Shown in pieces: positions 24,945 through 33,260 of a DNA stretch of 64,000 nucleotides. The position numbers and the translations under genes were made by a program. The first letter of the stretch is position 1; each line of letters begins with the position of its first letter. The notes under the pieces were generated by a model. That model was not told the origin of the DNA and did not search any database. It worked only from the letters and a program-made list of their open reading frames with translations. Origin of the DNA: SCQP01 sp050747745 (GTDB taxonomy: Bacteria > Acidobacteriota > Terriglobia > Terriglobales > SCQP01); NCBI GenBank assembly GCA_050747745.1, contig JBOGKM010000098.1, positions 1 to 64,000 of the forward strand, read 5' to 3'.

Positions 24945-25151
24945 TCACGCCGCTTTCTTGATCTTCTTGTGCACTTTGTGGCCTTTCTCCTTGGTGTTGC
25001 CCAAAGCCTTCTGCGATTTCCCCTGCAGTTGCTTGCCCGTACCCCGGATTTGCGCACCTGTGTCCCCGGTCAGGCCCCCTAAGCCGCGCTCAATCCCACC
25101 TTCAAGCTCCTTGGCTTCGCCTTCGAGTTGATCCTTGCGTCCCCGCGTCAT
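24945..25151 (-). CDS. CsbD-like stress protein
   Basis: From the ATG at 25151, with AGGAGG 6 nt upstream, the product is 68 residues: MTRGRKDQLEGEAKELEGGI followed by Gly/Lys/Gln-rich helical sequence (GTGKQLQGKSQKALGNTK). This is the composition and pattern of CsbD-domain proteins, small hydrophilic general-stress proteins. The C-terminus is very basic (HKVHKKIKKAA). The longer upstream frame has no family match and is rejected. Confidence 0.8.
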   Translation of the reverse strand: MTRGRKDQLEGEAKELEGGIERGLGGLTGDTGAQIRGTGKQLQGKSQKALGNTKEKGHKVHKKIKKAA

Positions 25152-25231
25152 AACAGCCTCCTGATCCAATCGATGCGCCAACCCCTTTGGGCGGGTTGCG
25201 CGCCGGTGTCCCGCGGATTCAGTCTGATCGT

Positions 25232-25651
25232 ATGCGCGCGACCTGGACTTTGGCGCTGGTCTCACTCGCCTTGGCATCGCTGCTGGCCGCCTGTCAGCAA
25301 CCCTACCGCGTCTTCGCGGTCCAAGTCGCCCAGGCGCCTCCGCCCAGCGTGACCGCCTCCGATCCACCCCCGCCCGCCCTGTCCGCCCTCAACGCCGCGC
25401 CCGCCGCTCACTCGCCCAAGTTTCACCGCCGCTCCCAAGCTCACACTAAGCCCTGGGCCCTCAACGCCGTTCCTGCAGCTATACTGCTGCGGCTGCCCGG
25501 CATCCATCCCGCCACCGTCGCCGCCATCCTCGCTGGACGCCCCTACCGCTCCAAGCGCCAGTTGCTGCAACGCGGCATCGTAACGCCGGCCGAATATGCC
25601 CGCTGGAAAGCCTACTTGGTCGTCCACCGCTCCCGCGGCCGAACGCGCTAG
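25232..25651 (+). CDS. Lipoprotein with ComEA-like helix-hairpin-helix segment
   Basis: From the ATG at 25232 the 139-residue protein has a signal peptide ending in a lipobox (LLAAC, Cys21). A Pro/Ala/Ser/His-rich linker of about 60 residues follows, then LNAVPAAILLRLPGIHPATV leading into AAILAGRPYRSKRQLLQRGIVT. This is the helix-hairpin-helix pattern of ComEA-type proteins, where LPGI and the R/S-K-x-L-L motif contact DNA. A lipid-anchored DNA-binding module would fit DNA uptake, but no other competence gene is nearby, so the role is inferred weakly. Confidence 0.75.
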   Translation: MRATWTLALVSLALASLLAACQQPYRVFAVQVAQAPPPSVTASDPPPPALSALNAAPAAHSPKFHRRSQAHTKPWALNAVPAAILLRLPGIHPATVAAILAGRPYRSKRQLLQRGIVTPAEYARWKAYLVVHRSRGRTR

Positions 25652-25659
25652 GCTATGGG

Positions 25660-25923
25660 CTAGGCGGCGTGCGCGCGCGGGCTGCGCCCAGGCTGTTTGC
25701 CCGCTTTGCGCCGGTGTTCTTCCCAGCGCTTTTTCGCCGCCTCCGAGATCCGCGCCCGTCCCTCCGGGCTGAGCCGGTTGCTTTTGGCCCCGGTCACCAG
25801 CTCTTCCAGGATGCGAATGGCTTCCTGCAGTCGGGCCTGCTCCCGCTTCAATTCCGCCAAGGATTTTTGCAGTTGATTCGTGCTCCCAATCATTTCTGAC
25901 CTCGTTGTGACTTCCATGCTCAT
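25660..25923 (-). CDS. Small coiled-coil protein with basic C-terminal motif
   Basis: An 87-residue hydrophilic protein. Residues 18-45 form a probable coiled coil (LQKSLAELKREQARLQEAIR), followed by a conserved-looking basic motif RLSPEGRARISEAAKKRWEE and a very basic tail. Similar SPEGRxxIxxAxKxRW motifs occur in small DNA-associated proteins and in endonuclease accessory modules, so nucleic-acid binding is plausible. Translation may begin at 25923 or 25917. Function not recognised. Confidence 0.6.
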   Translation of the reverse strand: MSMEVTTRSEMIGSTNQLQKSLAELKREQARLQEAIRILEELVTGAKSNRLSPEGRARISEAAKKRWEEHRRKAGKQPGRSPRAHAA

Positions 25924-25994
25924 TTAGACGCACTGCACCGGCGCAACGGATACTTGTTTATTCTCGCACAAGTGCCGGTCACTCCAATTTGGAA

Positions 25995-27053
25995 TCAGTG
26001 CTTGATGATCGGCGGCCCGGCCACTTTGGGTACCGCGTGCGGCTCCGGTATACCCCCTGGCACGCTGATACCGGTTTCATACCTGGACCGTAGCAACGCT
26101 CGCAGCCGCGCCTGCACCAGGTTGAAATCCGACGTCGTCACCACATACGCAGGCCGCGGCGGCAGAATCGTCTGAATCTCCCGCTCGGTAATCGCAATCC
26201 GGTGTGATGTCGCCGGATGGCTGGCATACATGCGCGAAATGAGCCCTGGTTTCTGCTTCTCCTCTGCTTCGATCAGCTCAAATGCCCGCGGTAAGCCATA
26301 AGGGTCATAACCGGCCTTCCACAGGTACTGGGTACCGAGCCAGTCTGCCTCCTGCTCATCTCCGCGGCTGAATTTTTCCATTTGCCAGGGTACGATGGCA
26401 TTGGCGCCAACTTCGGCGCCCAGACCCCCCAGGCCGGGCCCCGCCAGAATCTCGGCGGGAATAGTAAGCAGCGAGAGCAAATCGCCCTCGGTGATCTTCT
26501 TGGTCATGTGACGCGCAGCCACGTGCGCAATCTCGTGCGCCATCACCCCCGCCAGCTCATCTTCTTCGTTGCAGGCCAAAATGACGCCGCTGTTCACAAA
26601 AAAGTATCCCCCCGGCAGCGCAAACGCATTCACGGTGTCGTCCTGCAACACGTGGACGTGAAACAGCACGTTGTTGGCGTCTGAGTTGCGTACCAGATTC
26701 TGTGCCAGCCGATTGATATATTCGTTGACCACCGGATCGGTGATCACCTTGCTGTTCTGCATGACCTCATGGGCCAGTTGCTGACCCAGGGCGAGCGCTT
26801 TCTGATCACTATAAAAATTCAGGCCCTTGCTCACGTCGCGATGGCCAATCATATAGACATTGTCCAGCGCCTTAAGCTTCTTGGCGGTCTTCTCATTGGC
26901 AACCGGGATGCCGTCCACCATAGCTTGGGGATTCCCTTGCGGCTGTGATTGCGCTTGCTGCGCTTTCACCAGTCCGGGCAGCAACAGCAACGCCAGCACG
27001 GCCGTCAGGCAGGTAGTTGCGTTCAGGCGGAATTCAGGAAGTAAGCGGGACAC
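25995..27053 (-). CDS. Exported M48 family zinc metallopeptidase
   Basis: The 352-residue protein has an N-terminal signal region (ATTCLTAVLALLLLPGLVKA). The M48 catalytic motif HEIAH is at residues 173-177, preceded by LAGVM and followed by VAARHMTKK. The third metal ligand is expected in GDEQEADWLGTQYL. It resembles periplasmic M48 quality-control proteases of the BepA/LoiP group, without a TPR domain. A putative substrate-loop repeat is not visible. The start is the GTG at 27053 with GGGAGA upstream. The 60-nt gap to mnmE holds a small GCCGG-TAT-CCGGC hairpin. Confidence 0.9.
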   Translation of the reverse strand: MSRLLPEFRLNATTCLTAVLALLLLPGLVKAQQAQSQPQGNPQAMVDGIPVANEKTAKKLKALDNVYMIGHRDVSKGLNFYSDQKALALGQQLAHEVMQNSKVITDPVVNEYINRLAQNLVRNSDANNVLFHVHVLQDDTVNAFALPGGYFFVNSGVILACNEEDELAGVMAHEIAHVAARHMTKKITEGDLLSLLTIPAEILAGPGLGGLGAEVGANAIVPWQMEKFSRGDEQEADWLGTQYLWKAGYDPYGLPRAFELIEAEEKQKPGLISRMYASHPATSHRIAITEREIQTILPPRPAYVVTTSDFNLVQARLRALLRSRYETGISVPGGIPEPHAVPKVAGPPIIKH

Positions 27054-27113
27054 AAACCACTCTCCCTTGCTAGATGCCGGATACCGGCGCTTCGTTACAT
27101 GCCAGCCTTCGCA

Positions 27114-28454
27114 TCACTTGCCAATGCAAAAGGTTGAAAAGATTACCCCTAGTATATCCTCAACCGTGGTCTGGCCGGTGATCGCATCCAGCGCATGCAG
27201 CGCCTCGTACAAATCCACCAGCAGCACCTCGTGGGGCACCGTTCCCAGCGCCGCGGCGGCGCGCCCCAGCCACTCCCCCGCCAGCCGCACCTGCTGCGCA
27301 TGCCGCGCCACGGTAATGTATCCGGCCTCGCCTCCCGCCGCTGGCAGCACGCGCTTCCGCACCCCCGCTCGCAGCTCCTCTATGCCCGCTCCGCTCAGCG
27401 CCGATACCGCGTACGTATCTCCTTCCTGCTCCCAGCCCCGCGCCGCCGGCAGATCGCATTTATTCCTCACCCGCACCGCTTGCGGCATTTCCGCTAGGCG
27501 CACCAGCAAAGCAGCATCGTCCCCATCCGGAGCGCGCGAGGTATCAAACACCGCCAGCACCAGGTCTGCGTCAGCCGCCGCTTCCCAGCTCTTTTGAATG
27601 CCGATCTGTTCCGCTTCCCCTTCCGGATCGCGAATGCCGGCTGTATCCACGAGCTGCACCGGAATGCCATCCCAGTCCAGCATCTCCTCCACTACATCGC
27701 GCGTCGTTCCCGGCTGTGCGGTCACAATGGCGCGCTCGCGCCGCAGTAGCCGGTTGAAGAGACTCGATTTGCCCACATTCGGCCGCCCCAATAAGGCCAG
27801 CCGCAGCCCCTCCCGCACGGTCCGGCCGCGTTGAAAGCCGCCCAGTAGTTCTTCCAGGGCACAACCCAGGCTGGCCAAATCGGCCGCGGCGTGCTCGTCG
27901 TCGAGCACGGAAACATCATTGTCGGCAAAATCAATGCCCGCTTCCAGCCGCGCGATCAACTCGGTCAGTTGCTGGTGTAGCGGCCGCAACAGCCGCGCCA
28001 CCGAGCCTCCCATCTGCCGGGCGGCGGTGCGCGCCTGAAACAAGGTATGCGCGGCGATCAAGTCGCCTACCGCTTCCGCCTGCGTGAGATCCAGCCGCCC
28101 ATTTAAAAAGGCGCGCCGGGTAAATTCACCCGGCTCGGCCAGCCGGGCGCCGTGCTCGCACGCGGCCCGCAGCAGCGCCTCGAGCAACACCGGTGCGCCA
28201 TGGGCGCTGATCTCGACCACCTCTTCGCCGGTGGCCGAATGCGGTGCGGCGTACCAGGTCAAGATCACCTCGTCGAGCGGCTCGCCCGAGTCGTCTCGGA
28301 AGCGCGCCCACGTCGCCCGGCGTGCCTCCCGTGGCGCGCCGGCGAACCGGGCCTGAACGATCGCGTGCGCCTGCGGTCCCGACAGCCGTACGATGCCCAG
28401 CCCGCCGCGTCCCGGTGGCGTGGAAATCGCCACGATCGTGTCGCTGACCGCCAC
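27114..28454 (-). CDS. mnmE: tRNA uridine-34 modification GTPase MnmE
   Basis: From the GTG at 28454 the product is 446 residues, the family length, beginning MAVSDTIVAISTPPGRGGLG. It has the N-terminal folate-binding domain, a helical domain, and the inserted GTPase with GRPNVGKSSLFNRL (P-loop, around residue 220), TTRD (G2), DTAGI (G3) and NKCD (G4). The essential C-terminus FCIGK is present. With MnmG it modifies the wobble uridine of several tRNAs. The GTG overlaps the last base of the upstream receiver gene stop (TAGTG), implying coupling. The longer frame upstream is antisense-free but belongs to the receiver gene region. Confidence 0.95.
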   Translation of the reverse strand: MAVSDTIVAISTPPGRGGLGIVRLSGPQAHAIVQARFAGAPREARRATWARFRDDSGEPLDEVILTWYAAPHSATGEEVVEISAHGAPVLLEALLRAACEHGARLAEPGEFTRRAFLNGRLDLTQAEAVGDLIAAHTLFQARTAARQMGGSVARLLRPLHQQLTELIARLEAGIDFADNDVSVLDDEHAAADLASLGCALEELLGGFQRGRTVREGLRLALLGRPNVGKSSLFNRLLRRERAIVTAQPGTTRDVVEEMLDWDGIPVQLVDTAGIRDPEGEAEQIGIQKSWEAAADADLVLAVFDTSRAPDGDDAALLVRLAEMPQAVRVRNKCDLPAARGWEQEGDTYAVSALSGAGIEELRAGVRKRVLPAAGGEAGYITVARHAQQVRLAGEWLGRAAAALGTVPHEVLLVDLYEALHALDAITGQTTVEDILGVIFSTFCIGK

Positions 28455-28918
28455 TAGCTTCCCAGCGCTGCTTCCCGCACCGCCCGTTCCAGCATCGCCT
28501 CCCGGCTGAGTTGTTCGCCAGCGCCGGCTTCCCGCCGGCGGCCCCGCGATAGCCAGCTCTCCAGTCCAGCCGATGACAGCGGCTTGCGCAGCACGCCGTC
28601 GGCGCCCGCCAGTTCGCCCGGCGTGGGCTGGCTGAGCGCGCCCACCAGCACTAGGACCGGAATCGTGCGCCACGCCGGTTCGGCTTTCACCCGCCGGCAC
28701 AGCGCCATCCCGCCCAGCTCGCCTTCGCTTCCCGCGTCCGGCATGCCCGGCAGCGCCGCATCCACCAGGATCAGCTCCGGCGCCAATTGCCCCAGCGCCG
28801 CCAGCGCCGCCTCGCCGTCGGCCGCGGTCACCACCGCGTAACCCAAATCCGACAGGTATTGGCTCCCCATCCGCCGCGCATGCGGGCTGTCGTCGGCCAG
28901 CAGAATCGTGCCCGCCAT
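28454..28918 (-). CDS. Single-domain response-regulator receiver protein
   Basis: A 154-residue CheY-like receiver. It begins ILLADDSPHARRMG with the acidic pair, has the phospho-acceptor Asp in LILVDAALPGMP (about residue 53), a conserved small residue region (VLVLVGA) and the Lys of VLRKPLS. After the receiver is a 30-residue basic tail. The loop after the phospho-site is longer than usual (PDAGSEGELGG). No kinase is adjacent. It is immediately upstream of mnmE with 1-nt overlap, an unusual pairing, and is divergent from valS by 24 nt. Confidence 0.85.
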   Translation of the reverse strand: MAGTILLADDSPHARRMGSQYLSDLGYAVVTAADGEAALAALGQLAPELILVDAALPGMPDAGSEGELGGMALCRRVKAEPAWRTIPVLVLVGALSQPTPGELAGADGVLRKPLSSAGLESWLSRGRRREAGAGEQLSREAMLERAVREAALGS

Positions 28919-28928
28919 ATGCGCCGAT

Positions 28929-28934
28929 TATAAT
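28929..28934 (+). promoter_or_regulatory. Perfect -10 box TATAAT just upstream of valS
   Basis: TATAAT ends 8 nt before the GTG at 28943. Transcription would begin about 2 nt before that codon, so the mRNA would be leaderless or nearly so. No good -35 match is visible at the proper distance (TCGTGC near 28906). Confidence 0.45.
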
Positions 28935-28942
28935 TGGTTCTC

Positions 28943-31519
28943 GTGCTGCCCGATCTCCGAAAGACCTACGAGCCGCAAACCCTCGAGCCGCGCTGGGCGC
29001 GCGCCTGGGTCGAGTCGAATCTTTTTCATGCCCGCAACGGCCCGCCCGACAGCTGGTCGCTGGTCATCCCCCCGCCCAACGTCACCGGCTCGCTCCACAT
29101 GGGCCACATGCTCGAGCACACCCTCATCGACACCGTGGTGCGCTGGCAGCGCATGCGCGGCAAAAACGTGCTCTGGCTGCCAGGCACCGACCACGCCGGA
29201 ATCGCCACCCAGATGGTCGTTGAGCGCGCCCTCGCCGCCCGGGGGAAATCCCGCCAGGCCCTGGGCCGCGAGGCCTTCGAGCAGGCCGTCTGGGCCTGGA
29301 AGGCGGAAAGCGGCAACCGTATCGAAGAGCAAATGAAGCGCCTGGGCGCTTCCTGCGACTGGCAGCGCGCGCGCTTCACCCTCGATGCCGGCCTCTCCGG
29401 CGCGGTGCGCGAAGTCTTCGTCCGCCTCTACGAAGAAGGTATGATTTACCGCGGCCGCTACATCGTGAACTGGTGCCCCCGCTGCCAGACCGCCGTCAGC
29501 GATCTGGAAGTGGTGCATGAGGCGGTGCAGGGAAAACTTTACCGCGTGCGCTACCCGCTGGTCGCATCTCCCGGCCAGTTCCTCGAAGTCGCCACCACGC
29601 GTCCGGAAACCATCCTCGCTGACGTGGCCGTGGCCGTACATCCCGCCGATGCGCGCTACCAGCACCTCATCGGCCGGCAGGCGCAGGTTCCGCTGGCCGG
29701 CCGCAGCGTGCCCATTATCGCCGACGAAATCGCCCAGCCGGAATTCGGCACGGGCGCGGTGAAAATCACCCCCGGCCACGATCCCAACGACTTTGCCGCC
29801 GGCGAGCGCCATCACCTGCCGCAGCTGGTTGTGCTCGATGAAGCCGGCCGGATGAGCACTGCCGCCGGCGCCTACGCCGGGCTGGATCGCTTCCAGGCCC
29901 GCGCCCGCATCGTGACCGATCTCGATGCCCAGGGCCTGCTTGCCGCCGTGGAGGAACATCCCATGTCGGTTGGCCATTGCCAGCGCTGCCGCACCATCAT
30001 CGAACCTCGCATTTCCACGCAATGGTTCGTCCGCATCGCCCCGCTGGCGCAGGCGGCGGTGGCGCGCGTCGAGCGCGGCGAGGTCGAGTTTGTCCCCGCC
30101 GTCAACGCCAAACATTTTTTCGACTGGATGGCCAACATTCACGACTGGTGCATCTCCCGCCAGCTCTGGTGGGGTCACCGCATCCCCGCCTGGTACTGCG
30201 ACGCCTGCGGCTCGACCATGGTCGCGCGCGAGGCGCCCTCCGCCTGCGCCCAATGCGGCGGCCTGCCGCGTCAGGACCCGGATGTGCTGGATACCTGGTT
30301 CAGCTCCGGCCTGTGGCCGTTTTCCACCCTCGGCTGGCCCGGCGCCACCGCCGACCTGCGCGATTTCTACCCCACCTCGCTCCTGATCACTGGCTTCGAT
30401 ATTTTATTTTTCTGGGTCGCGCGCATGCTCATGCTGGGCGTGCATTTCACCGCTCAGGTGCCCTTCCGCCAGGTCTACATTCACGCCCTGGTCCGCGATG
30501 CCGAACGCCAGAAAATGTCCAAAACCAAGGGCAACGTCATTGATCCGCTCCTGGTCACCGAACGCTATGGCACCGACGCGGTGCGCTTCACCCTCGCCGC
30601 CATGGCCGCGCCCGGCACCGATATCGCGCTGGCGGAAGAGCGCATGCAGGGCTATGCCGCCTTTGCCAACAAGATCTGGAACGCCGCTCGCTTCATCTTC
30701 CTGAGCGCCAACCAGGCCGCCGTGCCCGCCCCCGCCGCCAGTCCTGAACACTTACTCGCCGAAGGCTCGCATTGGGTGGACGCCTGGCTGTTCTCCCGCC
30801 TCAACGCCGTCGCCGCCCGCGTCCAGGAGAGCCTTTCGGCTTACCGCTTCCACGAAGCCGCCGACACCCTTTATCACTTCTTCTGGCACGAGTTCTGCGA
30901 CTGGTACCTGGAACTGAGCAAACTCCGCCTGCGCGATCCGGCCAGCTCGGCCCAAGTCGCGACCAATCTGGTTGTGGCGCTGGATGGCGCCCTGCGCCTG
31001 CTGCATCCCATCATGCCCTTCCTCACCGAGGAGCTGTGGACCTCCCTGCACGCCGCCGCCCTGCCCGCGTCTTCCATCGCGTTCGCTCCCTACCCTCGCG
31101 CCTCCGCTGCCGCCTCCAACCCGGCCGCCGAAGCCCGCGCCCTGGCCCTGCAAGCCCGCATCACCGAAGTGCGCAAACTCCAGGCCGATGCCGGCCGCCG
31201 TTCCGGCGGCGTCCTGCTGTGGCGCAGCCGGCAAGACGGTGACGAAGCCTACCTCCTGGCGCTTACGCGCGTTGCAGGCATCCGCAGAGTTGCCCCGGAA
31301 GAAGCCGGCCCGGAGTTCCAACTCGTGTTCGCCGGCGAGTCTGCCGATGTGACGCAAAAGCAGGCCGCCGAGCGGCAATCGCTGCAGGCGCAGATCGAAC
31401 ACAAGCGCAAGCTGCTCGCCAACCCCAACTTCGTCGGCAAGGCCGCCCCCGCCATCGTCGCCGCCGAACGCGAAAAACTCGCGGACCTCGAGCAGGCCCT
31501 TGCCGCCCTCCAGGTCTAG
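28943..31519 (+). CDS. valS: Valyl-tRNA synthetase
   Basis: The roughly 858-residue class I synthetase charges tRNA-Val. The HIGH-type signature PPPNVTGSLHMGHML is at residues 43-57 and KMSKTKGN near 524. The editing domain carries the usual TTRPET motif, and a C-terminal coiled-coil tail (HKRKLLANPNFVGKAAP) closes the protein, as in bacterial ValRS. Two Cys pairs (CDACG, CAQCGG) suggest a zinc site near residue 420. I use the GTG at 28943; a TTG at 28934 is also in frame. No ribosome binding site precedes either start. Confidence 0.95.
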   Translation: MLPDLRKTYEPQTLEPRWARAWVESNLFHARNGPPDSWSLVIPPPNVTGSLHMGHMLEHTLIDTVVRWQRMRGKNVLWLPGTDHAGIATQMVVERALAARGKSRQALGREAFEQAVWAWKAESGNRIEEQMKRLGASCDWQRARFTLDAGLSGAVREVFVRLYEEGMIYRGRYIVNWCPRCQTAVSDLEVVHEAVQGKLYRVRYPLVASPGQFLEVATTRPETILADVAVAVHPADARYQHLIGRQAQVPLAGRSVPIIADEIAQPEFGTGAVKITPGHDPNDFAAGERHHLPQLVVLDEAGRMSTAAGAYAGLDRFQARARIVTDLDAQGLLAAVEEHPMSVGHCQRCRTIIEPRISTQWFVRIAPLAQAAVARVERGEVEFVPAVNAKHFFDWMANIHDWCISRQLWWGHRIPAWYCDACGSTMVAREAPSACAQCGGLPRQDPDVLDTWFSSGLWPFSTLGWPGATADLRDFYPTSLLITGFDILFFWVARMLMLGVHFTAQVPFRQVYIHALVRDAERQKMSKTKGNVIDPLLVTERYGTDAVRFTLAAMAAPGTDIALAEERMQGYAAFANKIWNAARFIFLSANQAAVPAPAASPEHLLAEGSHWVDAWLFSRLNAVAARVQESLSAYRFHEAADTLYHFFWHEFCDWYLELSKLRLRDPASSAQVATNLVVALDGALRLLHPIMPFLTEELWTSLHAAALPASSIAFAPYPRASAAASNPAAEARALALQARITEVRKLQADAGRRSGGVLLWRSRQDGDEAYLLALTRVAGIRRVAPEEAGPEFQLVFAGESADVTQKQAAERQSLQAQIEHKRKLLANPNFVGKAAPAIVAAEREKLADLEQALAALQV

Positions 31520-31538
31520 GCCCGGCCGCCGGCCGGCG

Positions 31539-32159
31539 CTAGCCGCCCACCGGGGTCGAGTTCTGCGGCCGCCGGTCCATCTCGCGGGTGGCGAAATAGG
31601 TGTGCCGGATGCGCTGAATCACCGTAACGTTGCTCAGCACCGCAATCACCCACAGGCAGGCGGCCATCCGGTTGAACAGCGCCCCGATGATCACCAGCAC
31701 GATTCGCTCCGGACGCTCCATGAACCCCACCTTGCAGCTTTTGATGGTATTTTCCGCCCGCGCCCGGGCATAACTCACCATCACCGAACCGGTCATCACC
31801 ACGGCCGTCAGCACCACATAAAATTCCCGGTCAATGCGCGCGTACCAGACCAGCAACCCGAAATACAAGGCCAGATCGGAATAGCGGTCAATCACGGAAT
31901 CGAAAAATCCGCCGAACTGGCTCACGGTGTTCGTATAGCGCGCCACCCGCCCATCCACCATATCGAAAATGCCGGCGGCAATGATCACCAACCCCGCCGC
32001 CAGAAACTGCCCATAACCAAACAGCACCGCGGCGATCAGGTTGATCAACAGACCGATGAAGGTCAAAACGTTGGGATTGATGCGCGCCAGCGCCAGCGAG
32101 CGGACGATCTTGTCCAGAATGTATTTGCACCCCAGCCCGATGGCGCGCGTGTAGGTCAC
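31539..32159 (-). CDS. CDP-alcohol phosphatidyltransferase family membrane enzyme
   Basis: The 206-residue integral membrane protein has the complete family signature D-x2-D-G-x2-A-R-x8-G-x3-D-x3-D at residues 66-91 (Asp66, Asp69, Gly70, Ala73, Arg74, Gly83, Asp87, Asp91). It also has about six hydrophobic segments. Such enzymes transfer a phosphatidyl group from CDP-diacylglycerol to an alcohol such as glycerol-3-phosphate or inositol phosphate. The residue context is closest to PgsA or phosphatidylinositol-phosphate synthase; the alcohol is not decidable here. The GTG start overlaps the greA stop as GTGA. Confidence 0.9.
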   Translation of the reverse strand: MTYTRAIGLGCKYILDKIVRSLALARINPNVLTFIGLLINLIAAVLFGYGQFLAAGLVIIAAGIFDMVDGRVARYTNTVSQFGGFFDSVIDRYSDLALYFGLLVWYARIDREFYVVLTAVVMTGSVMVSYARARAENTIKSCKVGFMERPERIVLVIIGALFNRMAACLWVIAVLSNVTVIQRIRHTYFATREMDRRPQNSTPVGG

Positions 32160-32647
32160 AGCGTCGGATCCCCGGCCTCCTCCCGCTCATAAATCGTCTG
32201 CAGCCGCAGCACCTCGAACTCCTTGGCTCCGTTCGGGGTTTGAATGCGCACCTCGTCGCCCGGCCGTTTGCCCAGAATCCCGCGCCCAATCGGCGACGAC
32301 GTCGAAATGCGCCCCTGCGCCACATCGGCCTCTTCGCTCGTCACCAGCCGGTACTCCACGTCTTCGCCCTTGCCCAAATCCCGCAGCACCACGCGCGACC
32401 CGTACGCCGCGCGGTCGCGCGGAATGTTGTCCATGTTCACCAGCGCCAGCTCCGCCAGCCGCTGTTGCAACTGTCCCAGCCGCGCATTGACGAACTCCTG
32501 CCGCTGCTTGGCCATATGGTATTCCGCATTCTCGCTGAGATCGCCCAGCGCCACCGCGCGCTTCAGCTCCGCCGGCAGTTCCACCGCCAGCTCGTGTTCC
32601 AATTGCTTGATTTCCGTTTCCAGTTTTGCGCGAATATTTACGGCCAT
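32156..32647 (-). CDS. greA: Transcription elongation factor GreA
   Basis: A 163-residue GreA: an N-terminal antiparallel coiled coil (residues 1-75, including LSENAEYHMAKQRQEFVNAR, which holds the conserved acidic tip region DLSENAEY) and a C-terminal FKBP-like domain (ISTSSPIGRGILGKRPGDEV). It rescues backtracked RNA polymerase by stimulating transcript cleavage. The ATG has AGGGG upstream. It is followed without a gap by the CDP-alcohol phosphotransferase gene and is divergent from carD 54 nt away. Confidence 0.95.
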   Translation of the reverse strand: MAVNIRAKLETEIKQLEHELAVELPAELKRAVALGDLSENAEYHMAKQRQEFVNARLGQLQQRLAELALVNMDNIPRDRAAYGSRVVLRDLGKGEDVEYRLVTSEEADVAQGRISTSSPIGRGILGKRPGDEVRIQTPNGAKEFEVLRLQTIYEREEAGDPTL

Positions 32648-32701
32648 GCTGACCCCTTTGCTCCGCTCCCCGCCATTTTGTCATACTGGAAGCACGCCCG
32701 C

Positions 32702-33247
32702 ATGAGCAGCACCAGTTTTCGTTTCCGCGTCGGCGACCGCGTCGTGTATCCCAATCACGGCGTCGGCACAATCGAAACCATCCGCCCCGACCGCGCTGGC
32801 GAAGGTGAATATTACCTTTTGCACATCTCCACCAGCAATCTCCGCGTGCTGGTGCCGCGCGCCAATGCCGACACGGTGGGGTTGCGCCCGGTGAGCGCCG
32901 CCGCCGACCTGCTGCCGGTGCTGCGCTACCTCGAACAGGCGGGCAACGGCAACGCGGCCGCGCGCAGCGACTGGAAAACCCGCTTCCGCGAAAATTCCAT
33001 CAAGCTCCGCGGCGGTGCGCTGCAGCAGGTCGCCGAAGTGCTCAAGGGCCTGGCCCAACTGCACACCGCCAAGCGGCTCTCCACGCGTGAAAAAAAAATG
33101 CTCGACCGCGCCGCCCTGCTGCTGGCCAGCGAGCTCGCCTGCGCGCAAGCCCTCAGCCTGGAGGACGCCCTCTCGCGCCTGCAATCTAGTTTGGCAAAAG
33201 CGCAGTTGACTCTGCCACCCCTGAACTCGGAAGAAGTCGCCAGTTGA
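32702..33247 (+). CDS. carD: CarD family transcriptional regulator
   Basis: The 181-residue protein opens with the CarD/TRCF RNA-polymerase-interacting domain (FRFRVGDRVVYPNHGVGTIE, then YYLLHISTSNLRVLVP). A helical DNA-binding C-terminal domain follows (WKTRFRENSIKLRGGALQQV, LSTREKKMLDRAALLLASEL). CarD binds the polymerase beta subunit and stabilises open complexes, especially at rRNA promoters. It is divergent from greA, so two polymerase-associated factors share one 54-nt intergenic region. A CATACT element at 32682-32687 may be its -10 box and would give a very short leader. Confidence 0.92.
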   Translation: MSSTSFRFRVGDRVVYPNHGVGTIETIRPDRAGEGEYYLLHISTSNLRVLVPRANADTVGLRPVSAAADLLPVLRYLEQAGNGNAAARSDWKTRFRENSIKLRGGALQQVAEVLKGLAQLHTAKRLSTREKKMLDRAALLLASELACAQALSLEDALSRLQSSLAKAQLTLPPLNSEEVAS

Positions 33248-33260
33248 GCACCGCCGGCCG

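Noticed and set aside
27074..27090. GCCGG-TAT-CCGGC hairpin between mnmE and the M48 gene, as a terminator
   Set aside because: The stem is only 5 bp and no T-run follows on either strand, so termination is not supported.
28928..30253. A 441-codon minus-strand frame over valS
   Set aside because: It is the mirror of the synthetase; no motif, and the strand is occupied by a highly conserved gene.
31520..31538. GC-rich palindromic stretch between valS and the convergent CDP-alcohol gene, as a terminator
   Set aside because: Pairing is possible (CCGGC with GCCGG) but there is no T-tract, and similar short GC palindromes are frequent here by chance.
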